Assembly (NCBI RefSeq): GCF_014648675.1
Contig: NZ_BMRO01000001.1
Span: 308,696-372,695 of the forward strand
Length of the DNA stretch: 64,000 nt
Reading direction: 5' to 3'
From: Actinomadura livida
GTDB lineage: Bacteria; Actinomycetota; Actinomycetes; Streptosporangiales; Streptosporangiaceae
A program made the translations under genes and the position numbers. How positions within the stretch are numbered: position 1 is the first letter of the stretch; every line of letters begins with the position of its first letter. The notes below the pieces were generated by a model. It made no database searches and was not told the origin of the DNA. It saw only the letters and a list, made by a program, of their open reading frames with translations. Positions 8,414 through 18,000 of this stretch are shown here, one piece after another.

Positions 8414-11400
8414 ATGTAGGGCCCGAAGCCGAAGCCGGGTTCGGGCCGCGGGGCGTCGGGGAGGTCCTCGGCGCGCAGCGTCCCGACCTCGGCCGCCTCG
8501 ACGCCGTCCGGGTCCTCGTCGTGCTTGGCGGTGATGCGCCGCGCCTGCCGGGAGATCGCCGCCTCCAGCAGGTTGCGGACGAGCCGCGCGTTGCCGAACG
8601 AGGAGCCCCGCGGCTGCGCGGCGACCAGCCGGCGCACCCCGTCGAGGATCCCGGGGGCGAGCGCGAACCCCGCCTCCGCCGCCATGAACTCGAAGATCGT
8701 GACGAGCTCGTCGTCGGAGTAGTCCGGGAAGTGCAGCACCTTCGGGAACCGGGACTTCAGCCCCGGGTTCGCGTCGAGGAAGCGCTCCATCTCGGCGTCG
8801 TACCCGGCGACGATGACGACGAGGTCGCCGCGGTGCTCCTCCATCAGCCGCAGCAGCTCGGCGACCGCCTCGTGGCCGAAGTCGCGCCGGTCGCCGCCCG
8901 AGGACGACAGCGTGTACGCCTCGTCGACGAACAGCACGCCGCCGAGGGCGCGCTCGACCGCGCCCCGCACCCGCGGCGCCGTCTGCCCGATGAACTCGGC
9001 GACGAGGTCGGCGCGGGTGACCTCCACCAGGTGGCCGGACGACAGCAGCCCGAGCCGCGCGTAGACGGCGGCGACCAGCCGGGCGATCGTCGTCTTGGCC
9101 GTGCCGGGGTTGCCCATGAACACCATGTGCCGGGACGGGGCCGCCGGGGACAGCTTGGCGTCGCGCCGCAGCTGCTCGGCGCGGACCTCGGCGACCAGCG
9201 AGGACACCTCCCGCTTGATGGCGGCCAGCCCGATCAGCCGGTCGATCTCGGCGAGCGGGTCGCCGGGGACGTCGGCGCGGCCCCGGCTGAGCGTGTCGGG
9301 GAGGTCCGCGGGCAGGATCTCGTCCAGCGACTCGGTCTCGTCGACGATGCCGTCGGCGAGGACGCGCCGCCCCTGCAGCGCCACCGCCCGGTCGAGCAGG
9401 TTGATCATCGCGCGGGCGTTGCCGAACCCGCGCTCGCGCGGCGCCGCCTCGGCCAGCTCGCGGACCCGGTCCAGCACCCCGGGCGCCAGCTCGAAGCCCG
9501 CGTCGGCGGCCTTGGCGGCGAACACCTCGACCAGCTCGTCCTCGGTGAGGTCGGGGAACCGGACGGTGCGGGGGAAGTGCGCGGCCAGGTCGGGGCGCGA
9601 CTTCAGCAGCCCGTTCAGCTCGGCCTCCGGGCCGGTAAGCACGACGAGGAGGTCCTCGGTGCGCGCCTGGAGGCCGGTGAGGAGGACGTCCAGGACCTCG
9701 CGTCCCCGCGCGGCGTCCGCGGCGGCCGAGACCAGGGCGTGCGCGTCGCGGACGACCAGGACGCCGCCGTGTGCCTCCTCCACCGCCCGCCGGACCCGCA
9801 GGACGCTCTCGCTGGCGTACTCGCCGAGCAGGTCGGCGCGCTCCACCTCGACGAGGTGGCCGGAGGACAGCACGCCGAGGTCGGCGTAGAGCCGGCCGAG
9901 GATGCCCGCGACCTTGCTCTTGCCGGTGCCGGGGTTCCCGATGAACACCAGGTGCCGGGGCAGGTCCCTGGCCTTCATGCCCGCCTCGCGGCGCAGCCGG
10001 GCCGCCTTCGCCTCGGCGACCAGCGCGTCCACCTCGCGTTTCGCGGGCTCGATCCCCGCGCAGGCGGCCAGTTCGGCGAGCGGGTCGGTGTCGGCGGAGC
10101 GGCCCGGGATGAGCCGGTGCGGCAGGTCCGCCGCCGTGACCTCCGGCGGGCCGGCGGGCGCCGCGCCCTCCTCCCCCGCGGCCTCCTCCTCAGCACGCAG
10201 GGCCGCGGCCGCGACGGCCTGCCCGGCCATGTGCTCCACCAGCCGCGCGCCGCGCAGGTTCAGCAGCGGCGGGGTGCGCGACAGCATGCCCGCGGCGGCC
10301 TCGGCGGTCTCGGGCGCGACGCGGGCGCCGCGCCGCGCGACCGCCAGCGTGAACAGCTCGGCGAAGTCGTCCTCGCCGAAGTCGCGGGTGCGGGCCACGT
10401 CGAAGGCCCGGACGAGCGCCGGGTTGGCGTCGAACAGCCGCCGGTCGCCGCCGGGGCGGCACAGCGCGACGACGCCGAGGGACGGCGAGCGGGCCATCAG
10501 GCGCCGCAGCTCCTCCACGGCGGCGGCGCCGCAGCGCTCGTGCGCGGCGAGCTTCTCCAGGTCGTCCACCACCAGGAGCATCCGCCCCTCCAGGCAGTCG
10601 CGGACGCGTGCCTGCAGCCACAGGACGGCGTCGCTGACCCCCAGCGACGCGAAGACCTGGTCGGAGATCCACAGCGCCTCGCGGACCGCTCCGCCCTCGG
10701 CCAGCCGGCGCTCCACCACCTCGGCGGCGGTGCCCTTCCCGGTCCCCTCCGGGCCGGAGATCAGCAGGCGGACGGCTCGTTTCCCCGCCAGCCGGGCCTG
10801 GACCGCGTCCTCCAGGACCCGCGACAGCTCCGGCTGCCCGACCAGCGGGTCCGGCGCGGACCCGGCGCGGCGGGGCCGGCCGGCCCCGGTGCCCTCGCGC
10901 TCCCCGCCGCCCAGCGAGGCGCCGAGCGTGTTGAGGACCCGCCGCGCGGTGAACAGCCGCCGCAGGTCGGCGTGGAACGCACGCACGGGCACCCGGCAGC
11001 GCGGGCTGGCCGGGGAGTCCGGAAGCCCCTGCACCGAGCCCGTGATGCGCACCGCCATGTCCAGCCACGCACGGGCGGCGTCGGCCTCGCCGGCGACCAG
11101 GCCCCGGGCCAGCCACGCCCGCACGTCCTGCTGCCACGCATCCGTGGCGAAGCCGTCGCGGGCCGCGCGGAACCGCTCCTCCAGGTTCTCGTAGCGCGCC
11201 GTGCCGAGCACGACGGCCAGTTCCGCCGGGACGACCGAGGCGTCGGCCGCGAGCAGCAGCCGGGCCAGGGAGACGTCGGGCTCGTCCCCGTCCGCGACGG
11301 CCCCCGCCAAGCGCTCGTGGGCGGCGTCCAGGCCCGCGCACGCCCACCCCAGGTAGCCGACGGGCCCCGCCAGCTCGGGCAGGACGGCCAGCTCCTCATC

Positions 11401-12006
11401 GGTCAGCCCGGACGTCCACGACTCCTCCAGGCTCCCGTTGGGGACGGTCATGTCCTGTTCGCGCAGCTCCGGGTCGGCGGCGCGCCGGTCGAACAGCTCC
11501 ATCAGCGCCCGCCGGCGCCGCTCCACCGGTTCCAGCCCCTCGAAGACGTCCAGGCCCGCCCGCGCCAGCTCGAACATCACCGCGCGGCGCTCCCGGTCGT
11601 TCCCGGCCGGTTCGGGAAGCCACAGGCCCGGCGGGCGCCACCGCCCGCCCTGCGTGAACCAGGCCAGCGGGTCCCGGACGGCGGTCTCCGACTTCGCGAG
11701 GAACGCCGACAGCAGCTCGTAGTCCACGTCGCCGCGCGACCCGCCCCGGACGGCCGACGCGCCGAGCAGGAACGTCAGCAGCGACCACTGCTCCGCGCCC
11801 GCCGCGCTCGTGTCACCGCCGTAGAAGTCGCTGAGCTGCCTGGTCAGCACCACCGCGCGCGGGTCCCGGTTGTACTCCGCGGCGCGTTCGCGCATCTCCT
11901 CGTACAGCCCGTCGGGCACGCGCCATGGACCGTGCGCGTACACGTCCAGGACGGGCTCCTCGGTGAGCAGCACTTCGAGATGGTCCGGCAGCCGGGGGGA
12001 ACTCAC
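8410..12006 (-). CDS. large protein with three AAA+ modules, CbxX/EccA-like
   Basis: A 1198-residue ATPase. Residues 1-390 are a helical N-terminal region. Module 1 (about 395-620) has Walker A GPEGTGKG and an acidic Walker B LLVVDDLEKL. Module 2 (about 650-910) has Walker A GNPGTGKS but a changed Walker B, GGVLVVRDAHAL, where CbxX proteins have DEA. Module 3 (about 925-1180) has GNPGTAKT and the full GGVLFVDEAYTL. Modules 2 and 3 match the CbxX/CfqX family, which includes type VII secretion EccA and Rubisco activases. No ESX gene lies nearby, so the client is unknown. The GTG start at 12006 follows GAAGGA. It may be a remodelling or stress ATPase; that is inference. Confidence 0.85.
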   Translation of the reverse strand: MSSPRLPDHLEVLLTEEPVLDVYAHGPWRVPDGLYEEMRERAAEYNRDPRAVVLTRQLSDFYGGDTSAAGAEQWSLLTFLLGASAVRGGSRGDVDYELLSAFLAKSETAVRDPLAWFTQGGRWRPPGLWLPEPAGNDRERRAVMFELARAGLDVFEGLEPVERRRRALMELFDRRAADPELREQDMTVPNGSLEESWTSGLTDEELAVLPELAGPVGYLGWACAGLDAAHERLAGAVADGDEPDVSLARLLLAADASVVPAELAVVLGTARYENLEERFRAARDGFATDAWQQDVRAWLARGLVAGEADAARAWLDMAVRITGSVQGLPDSPASPRCRVPVRAFHADLRRLFTARRVLNTLGASLGGGEREGTGAGRPRRAGSAPDPLVGQPELSRVLEDAVQARLAGKRAVRLLISGPEGTGKGTAAEVVERRLAEGGAVREALWISDQVFASLGVSDAVLWLQARVRDCLEGRMLLVVDDLEKLAAHERCGAAAVEELRRLMARSPSLGVVALCRPGGDRRLFDANPALVRAFDVARTRDFGEDDFAELFTLAVARRGARVAPETAEAAAGMLSRTPPLLNLRGARLVEHMAGQAVAAAALRAEEEAAGEEGAAPAGPPEVTAADLPHRLIPGRSADTDPLAELAACAGIEPAKREVDALVAEAKAARLRREAGMKARDLPRHLVFIGNPGTGKSKVAGILGRLYADLGVLSSGHLVEVERADLLGEYASESVLRVRRAVEEAHGGVLVVRDAHALVSAAADAARGREVLDVLLTGLQARTEDLLVVLTGPEAELNGLLKSRPDLAAHFPRTVRFPDLTEDELVEVFAAKAADAGFELAPGVLDRVRELAEAAPRERGFGNARAMINLLDRAVALQGRRVLADGIVDETESLDEILPADLPDTLSRGRADVPGDPLAEIDRLIGLAAIKREVSSLVAEVRAEQLRRDAKLSPAAPSRHMVFMGNPGTAKTTIARLVAAVYARLGLLSSGHLVEVTRADLVAEFIGQTAPRVRGAVERALGGVLFVDEAYTLSSSGGDRRDFGHEAVAELLRLMEEHRGDLVVIVAGYDAEMERFLDANPGLKSRFPKVLHFPDYSDDELVTIFEFMAAEAGFALAPGILDGVRRLVAAQPRGSSFGNARLVRNLLEAAISRQARRITAKHDEDPDGVEAAEVGTLRAEDLPDAPRPEPGFGFGPYI

Positions 12007-12183
12007 CTGGGGGTCCTTCTCCTACACAGCGGATCGGGCACTGTCCGACAGCACCCTACGGCCGGGGACCACCGCGCACACCCCCGTCGCGCGCCGGGTT
12101 GGCAGGGGGCGCGCCGTCCGCGATAGTTGTCGCGTGGAAATGATTCGCTCGACGAACTTGCATGAACCCGAGGAAGTCCCCGC

Positions 12184-12534
12184 GTGCCGCTCCTGGAGAT
12201 GACCACGCGGCCGCACGCCGGGGGTACCGTCGTGCGGCTGCGCGGAGACCTCGACATCGCCTCCTCGGAGGACCTGCGCACGTACCTGGACGACGCACGC
12301 CGCGAACACGGCGAGCGCCTCGTCCTCGACCTCGCCGGCCTGGAGTACATGGACTCCGGCGGCCTCTCGGTCATCGTGTCCTGCTTCAAGGCCGTCACGG
12401 CCGCGGGCGGCAGCCTCACGCTCGCCGCGCCCCGCCCGCTCATCCGCCGCACCCTCGTGGTCACCGGACTGCACCGCCGGATCCCGGTGGCCGACACGCT
12501 GGAGGACGCCATCGGCGGGCCCGGCCCCGGCTGA
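12184..12534 (+). CDS. STAS-domain anti-sigma factor antagonist
   Basis: A single STAS domain of 116 residues. Such proteins bind and inactivate anti-sigma kinases when their conserved serine is unphosphorylated. The serine is in the motif EYMDSGGLSV (about residue 59), preceded by the typical VVRLRGDLDIASSEDLR strand-turn-helix. The GTG start at 12184 follows GAGGA. It is divergent from the AAA gene and lies beside the conservon region, but no sigma factor or RsbW-type kinase is in the window, so its partner is elsewhere. Confidence 0.93.
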   Translation: MPLLEMTTRPHAGGTVVRLRGDLDIASSEDLRTYLDDARREHGERLVLDLAGLEYMDSGGLSVIVSCFKAVTAAGGSLTLAAPRPLIRRTLVVTGLHRRIPVADTLEDAIGGPGPG

Positions 12535-12560
12535 TCCGCGCGCGGCCTCCTCGCGCACGG

Positions 12561-13376
12561 CTAGGTGTTCGAGGCCTCGTCCTCCCGGAGGGCGAGGTCG
12601 CCGCTCCACGCCACGGGGGCGGGCAGCTTGGGGCCCCGGCCGTCCCCGGTGGAGCGGCCGGTGGCGCGGCGCCCGATCCACGGCAGCAGGTAGGTGCGGG
12701 CCCAGCGGACGTCCTCCCGCCGCGAGGTCAGCCAGTCGGCGCGCTCCAGCGGCGGCCAGGGCTCGCGCCAGTCCCCGCCGGTGGGCATTCCGATCACCTC
12801 GGCGACGTACAGGGCCATGCGGCGGTGCCCCTCGGGCGAGAGGTGCAGGCGGTCCTCGTACCAGGCGCGCGGGTCGTCGAAGACGCGCAGCGGCCACAGG
12901 TCGACGACCGTGCAGCCGCGGCGGTCGGCGATGGCGCGCAGGTGCATGTTGTAGGTGGCGGCCCTGCCGCGGATACGGCCGCCGCTGCGCAGGCCCCGGG
13001 TGTCGAAGCCGGTGAAGACGACGACGCGGGAGCCGGTGGCGCGCAGCCGGCGGACGGCGTCGTCGAAGACCACCGCGAGCGCGTCGGGGTCGGCCCCGGG
13101 GCGGATCATGTCGTTGCCGCCCGCGCACAGGGTGATGAGGTCCGGGGCGAGGCCGACGGCGTGCGGGACCTGGTCGTCCACGATCTGCCGCAGGACCTTG
13201 CCGCGGACCGCGAGGTTGGCGTACCGCAGACCCGGGTTCCGCGCGGCGAGGAGTTCCGCCAGCCGGTCGGCCCAGCCGCGGAAGCGGTCCTCCTCGCCGG
13301 GGTAGGGGTCGTTGAGACCCTCGGTGAAGCTGTCCCCGAGGGCCACGTACGTCTGGATCGGCTCCAATTCGCTCAT
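12561..13376 (-). CDS. SGNH/GDSL-family hydrolase
   Basis: A predicted cytoplasmic esterase/lipase of 271 residues with the SGNH blocks visible: the nucleophile Ser in ALGDSFTEG, the oxyanion residues in CAGGNDM, and the catalytic Asp-His pair in DRLHLSPEGH. No signal peptide is present. The start was placed at the ATG at 13376, which reads MSELEPIQTYVALGDS and has GGGGA upstream; an in-frame ATG at 13409 would add 11 residues. The extra C-terminal 70 residues are Arg/Trp-rich with no known motif. The natural substrate is unknown. Confidence 0.9.
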   Translation of the reverse strand: MSELEPIQTYVALGDSFTEGLNDPYPGEEDRFRGWADRLAELLAARNPGLRYANLAVRGKVLRQIVDDQVPHAVGLAPDLITLCAGGNDMIRPGADPDALAVVFDDAVRRLRATGSRVVVFTGFDTRGLRSGGRIRGRAATYNMHLRAIADRRGCTVVDLWPLRVFDDPRAWYEDRLHLSPEGHRRMALYVAEVIGMPTGGDWREPWPPLERADWLTSRREDVRWARTYLLPWIGRRATGRSTGDGRGPKLPAPVAWSGDLALREDEASNT

Positions 13377-13503
13377 CGCAATCCCCATCACCGGTTCATG
13401 GTCGATCACGTAGAGAATGATGCATACTGCACACGACCTACGCGACCGTAGCCCCGGCCGGTTCTCCGATGGCGCCGGTGTCCGCCGGTGTCCGCGCCCG
13501 GCG

Positions 13504-14178
13504 TCAGGTCCAGCTGGGCGACGCGGTGCCCACCTGCCCGCCGGACGCGGCGGGCGGCACGGACGCCCCCGCCGGCGGCGAGGCGTGCATCGACATCGCG
13601 TGCTGGACGAGCGTGATCAGCACCTGCTTGGTGGACTCGCGGCTCCGCGCGTCGCACTGGACGATCGGCACGTGCGCGCTTATCGACAGCGCGTCGCGGA
13701 TGTCCTCGACCGCGTACTGGAACTCGCCGTGGAACCCGTTGACGCCCACCACGAACGGCAGGCCGAGCTCCTCGAAGTAGTCCACCGCGGCGAAGCAGTC
13801 CTCCAGCCGGCGGGTGTCGACCAGCACCACGGCGCCGATGGCGCCGCGGACGAGGTCGTCCCACATGAACCAGAAGCGGTGCTGCCCGGGCGTGCCGAAC
13901 AGGTAGAGGATCAGCTCGCTGTCGAGCGACACGCGCCCGAAGTCCATCGCGACCGTGGTGGTCGTCTTGTCCGGCACGGCCGACAGGTCGTCCACGTCGG
14001 CGCTTGCCGCGGTCATCACCGCCTCGGTGGTGAGCGGCATGATCTCCGAGACCGACCCGACGAAGGTGGTCTTGCCGACACCGAACCCGCCGCCGACGAC
14101 GATCTTGACCGAGGTCAGCTCGGCCTCTCCGCCGTGCGACCCCGGGACCGGAACCTGGTCAGAGCTTCCGAAGGCCAC
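13504..14178 (-). CDS. cvnD: conservon GTPase CvnD
   Basis: A small Ras/Arf-like GTPase of 224 residues, fourth gene of a conservon. Motifs: P-loop GGGFGVGKTTF, switch-region TTVAMDFGRV and LFGTPGQHRFWFMWDDL. The NKxD position is changed to VNGF, as in other CvnD/MglA-like conservon proteins. Conservons form membrane-associated complexes resembling eukaryotic GPCR modules and affect development and antibiotic production in Streptomyces; that is family knowledge. It overlaps cvnC by 20 nt. A Pro/Ala/Gly-rich tail of about 25 residues follows the domain. Confidence 0.95.
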   Translation of the reverse strand: MAFGSSDQVPVPGSHGGEAELTSVKIVVGGGFGVGKTTFVGSVSEIMPLTTEAVMTAASADVDDLSAVPDKTTTTVAMDFGRVSLDSELILYLFGTPGQHRFWFMWDDLVRGAIGAVVLVDTRRLEDCFAAVDYFEELGLPFVVGVNGFHGEFQYAVEDIRDALSISAHVPIVQCDARSRESTKQVLITLVQHAMSMHASPPAGASVPPAASGGQVGTASPSWT

Positions 14179-14611
14179 TGAGCACCCTTTCTAGCAAGCG
14201 GAGGTCCGGCTGTCCGCCGGTGGTCGTGGCGGGCTGGGACTGGTGCAGCCGCAGCAGCCCCTCGACGGCCATGTCGGCGACGAGCACCCGCGCGACGCCG
14301 AGCGGCAGGCGCAGCAGGGCCGAGACCTCGGCCACCGAGCGGGCCGACCGGCACAGGTCCATGATCGCCCGGTACTCCGGGGTCAGCACGGCCACGTCCC
14401 GCGGCGGGTAGGGCGCCGCGGTGACCAGCGCCTCGATGGCGAGATCGTAGCGCGGCTTGGTGCGCCCCCCGGTCACGGCGTACGGGCGCACCAGCGAGCT
14501 GTTCTCGCTCTCCGCCCGTTCGGGGGGGCGTCCCGGCGCGGGCGCCCGCCCGTGGTCACCCGGCCAGCGCCCGGGAACCCCGGGACTGCCTCCGAAGCTG
14601 CCTCGATCCAT
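14159..14611 (-). CDS. cvnC: conservon DUF742 protein CvnC
   Basis: A 150-residue DUF742 protein. After a Gly/Pro-rich N terminus of about 40 residues comes LVRPYAVTGGRTKPRYDLAI, typical of the family, then a winged-helix-like segment (SVAEVSALLRLPLGVARVLV and the following MAVEGLL). Third gene of the conservon; it probably links the roadblock protein and GTPase to the kinase. It overlaps cvnD by 20 nt and starts 30 nt after the cvnB stop. Confidence 0.94.
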   Translation of the reverse strand: MDRGSFGGSPGVPGRWPGDHGRAPAPGRPPERAESENSSLVRPYAVTGGRTKPRYDLAIEALVTAAPYPPRDVAVLTPEYRAIMDLCRSARSVAEVSALLRLPLGVARVLVADMAVEGLLRLHQSQPATTTGGQPDLRLLERVLSGLRKL

Positions 14612-14641
14612 GTCGCCGACCTCCGTCAGAGTCAGTCACGG

Positions 14642-15094
14642 TCAATAGCGGGCGGGGCCGGCGCCCATCTCCGTCACCGGAGGACCCGAGTACGGAGGCT
14701 GTCCCTGCTCCTGCGCGCGCAGCGCGGGCGAGAGAACCCGGCCCACGCGCTCGACCAGCAGCGTCATCTCGTACGCGACGAGTCCGAGGTCGCAGTCCGG
14801 CGCCGCCAGCACCGCGAACACCGACCCGTTCGTGATGGACATCACGAACAGCAGGCCGCGGTCCATCTCGACGACGGTCTGGTTCACCCCGCCCGCGTCG
14901 AAGATCTTCGCCGCGCCCTGGGTCAGGCTCATCAACCCCGAGGCGATCGCCGAGAGCTGGTCCGCACGCTCGGGCGGGAAGCCCGACGAGTAGGCCATCG
15001 GCAATCCGTCCGAGGAGACCACGACGGCGTGCGCGACCTTCGCGACACGGTCCGCGAAGTTCGTCACCAACCAGTTGAGATCCTGCCCGCTCAC
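14642..15094 (-). CDS. cvnB: conservon roadblock/LC7 protein CvnB
   Basis: A 150-residue roadblock/LC7-domain protein (LNWLVTNFADRVAKVAHAVV, then SSDGLPMAYS and the conserved GVNQTVVEMDRGLLFVMSI). Such proteins act as GTPase-activating or scaffold partners of the CvnD GTPase. The ATG at 15094 overlaps the cvnA stop by 4 nt (ATGA), so the two are translationally coupled. Confidence 0.95.
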   Translation of the reverse strand: MSGQDLNWLVTNFADRVAKVAHAVVVSSDGLPMAYSSGFPPERADQLSAIASGLMSLTQGAAKIFDAGGVNQTVVEMDRGLLFVMSITNGSVFAVLAAPDCDLGLVAYEMTLLVERVGRVLSPALRAQEQGQPPYSGPPVTEMGAGPARY

Positions 15095-18000
15095 CGGGTG
15101 CCTCCTGTCTCGCCGTCACCCTGTGACGGCGCCTCACCTGACGTGCCTGCGCCGCGGGCCTCGTGGCGTCCCCGATGGACACCTCGCTGGAGGCTCGCGA
15201 AGCGGTTGCGTACGACGTCGGCCGTCTGGCCGTATCCCTGCCCGTCCGGCGCCGGCCCGCCGGGCGCCTGCCGGCCCGGCGCGGCCTGCCCCTGACCGGG
15301 GCTCTGCGGCACCGCCTGGCCCGCAGCCGATCCGGCTCCGGCCTGCGCGTTCCCGGCCGGCGCGGCCGCGCGGCCCACCGCCCCGGGGACCCGGTTCTTG
15401 CCCGGCACCCGCTTCGGCAGCCCGACGTTGGTACGCGTCGTCGCGACGGGCTCGCGGGCGGCCTCGGCGGCGCGGAAGCCCGCGTCCGCCGGGGACTCCC
15501 AGCCCCGCGCGGGGTCCTCCCCCGAGTTGTCTCCCGACCTTCGCATGAACCACTCCGATTGCATCGCGTCGAAGATGGGCGAACGCTCGGGCACCCGCGG
15601 TGGCGCCTGCTGCTCGGGCGGCGCCTGCACCGGCGGTGCCTGGGGCGCCCGCACGGACGGTTCGGAGACGGGCGGGTCCTGGAACGACTCCGCCGCCGGC
15701 CGCGGCATCCCGCCCGTGTCCCACTGGGACGTGCGCCGCCGCATCCCGGGACCGGTCTGCGAGGCGTCGCCGTAGGGGGCCTGCGGCCCCTGCCCGGAGT
15801 CTCCGCCCACCTGCTCCAGCGGCCCGGTCTCCCAGGGGATCTGCCGCGGGCCCCCCGGCTCGGGCACCATCGGCTGGGCCTCGGGGACGACGGACTGGGG
15901 CCCGCCCTGCGCACCGGCCTGGCCATAGGCGCCGTTGGCGGCGCCGGCGGCGCCGGCAGCGCCGTCCTGCCGCTCGCTGCGCGGCTGGAACAGGCCGTTG
16001 GGGCCGTCGTCGACCGGGCGTCCCGGCATGTGCGCGCCGGGGCGGCGGATGGGCAGCTCGCCCGGGCGGCGCGGCGGCTGCCGGTCGCCGGGCTGGTACG
16101 GGTCGTCGGCGGGCCGTCCCTGGTCGCCGGGCGACACGGTGGGCAGCGGCCCGGTGCTGGGGAACGAGCCGGGCCCGCCGCCGGCGGCGGGGATCGGACC
16201 CGTCTCGTTCATGGCCGGCTGGGGCCCGGTCGCGCCGCGCAGGGAGCGCAGCGGGCCGGTGCCGCCGACCATCGGGTGCGACCCGGTCCCGTAGTCGTCC
16301 TGGGCGAACCCGCCGGAGCCGATGGCGGGCGGCTCGGCGCTGCTGGTCAGCGCGGCGAGCTGCTGGCCGTCGCTCTCCCGGCCGTTGAAGCCGCCGCGGC
16401 CGCCGAACCCGCCGGACTCGCCGGGGGTGATCACCGCGTCGGGCAGCACCACGAACGCGGTGAGGCCGCCGCCCTGCGCGGCGCGCAGCTCCACGCGGAT
16501 CCCGTGCCGGACGGCCAGGCGGCCGACCACGAACAGGCCCATGCGGCGGGCCGCGGAGAAGTCGATGACGGGCGGGTTCGCGAGCCGCCAGTTGGCCTGC
16601 TCCAGCTCCTCGGCCGACATGCCCACGCCGTTGTCGGTGATCTGCAGCATGGCGCCGCCGCCGCTCAGCATCTGCCCGGAGACGGTGACCTTGGTGTGGT
16701 CGGCGGAGAAGACCGTGGCGTTCTCCACCAGCTCGGCCAGCAGGTGGACGAGGTCGTTGACGACGGGGCCGGCGACGGTCATGTCGCCCTGAACCCGGAG
16801 CGCGACGCGTTCGTACTGCTCAACCTCGGACAGCGAGGCGCGGACGACGTCGATCAGCGGAACCGGCTGGTTCCACCGGCGCACCTGGTCCTGGCCGCCG
16901 AGGACGAGGAGGTTCTCATTGTTGCGGCGCATGCGGGTCGCCAGGTGGTCCAGCCGGAACAGGTTCCCGAGCTGCTCCTCGTCGCGCTCGCTCTGCTCCA
17001 GCTCCTCGATCAGCTTCAGCTGGCGCTCGATCAGCGACTGGCTGCGGCGCGAGAGGTTGACGAACATCGCGTTGATGTTGCCGCGCAGGACCGCCTCGTC
17101 GGCCGCCAGCCGGACCGCCTCGCGGTGGACCTCGTCGAACGCCCGCGCGACCTGGCCGATCTCGTCGGTGGAGTCGATCTCGATGGGTTCGACCTCAATG
17201 CCGCCCGCGGCGGCCTCCGGATCGCGCAGCCGGTCGACCAGGCCCGGCAGCCGGGTGCCGGCCACCTCCAGCGCGCCGGACTGCAGCCGGCGCAGCGGGC
17301 GCACCAGCGAGCGGGCCACCAGGATGACGGTCGCCAGGACGATCGCGAGGACGAGGAACAGCAGCGCCCCGTCCCGGATCGCGTCGGTCTGCGCGCTGGA
17401 CTGGGCGTCGTCGGCCCCGGCGGCGAGATCCGAGGCGATCTTCTGCTCGACGGTGCGCAGCTTGTCGATGCGCACGGTGGAGTCGGACGTCCAGCTGTTC
17501 GCGACGCGGCTGCCGAGCCGGACCTGCAGCTCCTGGTTGCTGTCGGCGACCGCGAGGGCCCGCAGCCGGGTGATCTCCGCGCGGTCCAGCTCGGGGCCGG
17601 TGACGGTGTCCTCGAAGAGCTGGAGCTGCGTCACGGTGGCCGAGCTGCGGAACGCCTCGATGCTGGTGTTCAGGTCGGCGCGGGCGTCGTCGACCGAGGC
17701 GCGGTCGATCGGGAGGAACTGCCCCTCCCAGAGGGCCGCGGCGACGAGGGCGCGCTCCCGGGACGCGGCGTCCTTGGCGCTCGCCAGGTCGGCGAGGGCC
17801 AGCGCGCCCTGCGCCAGCTCGGGCGTCGGGGCGTCCTGGGAGACCAGCAGGTGGTATCCGCTGAAGTCGTCGACGAACTCGCCGTACTTGTCGATGATCG
17901 GACCCGGTGCCAGGCTCGCGGACAGGGCCCGCAGCGCCGGCAGGTCGTTCACCCGGTCGAGGACGTTCCCGAGCGCCAGATCCAGCCCGGGTGCGTTGAC

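Noticed and set aside
6304..12126. A 1940-residue open frame on the plus strand across the ABC and AAA genes
   Set aside because: It is the antisense and out-of-frame shadow of two well-supported genes, with an Arg/Pro/Gly/His-rich composition and no domain.
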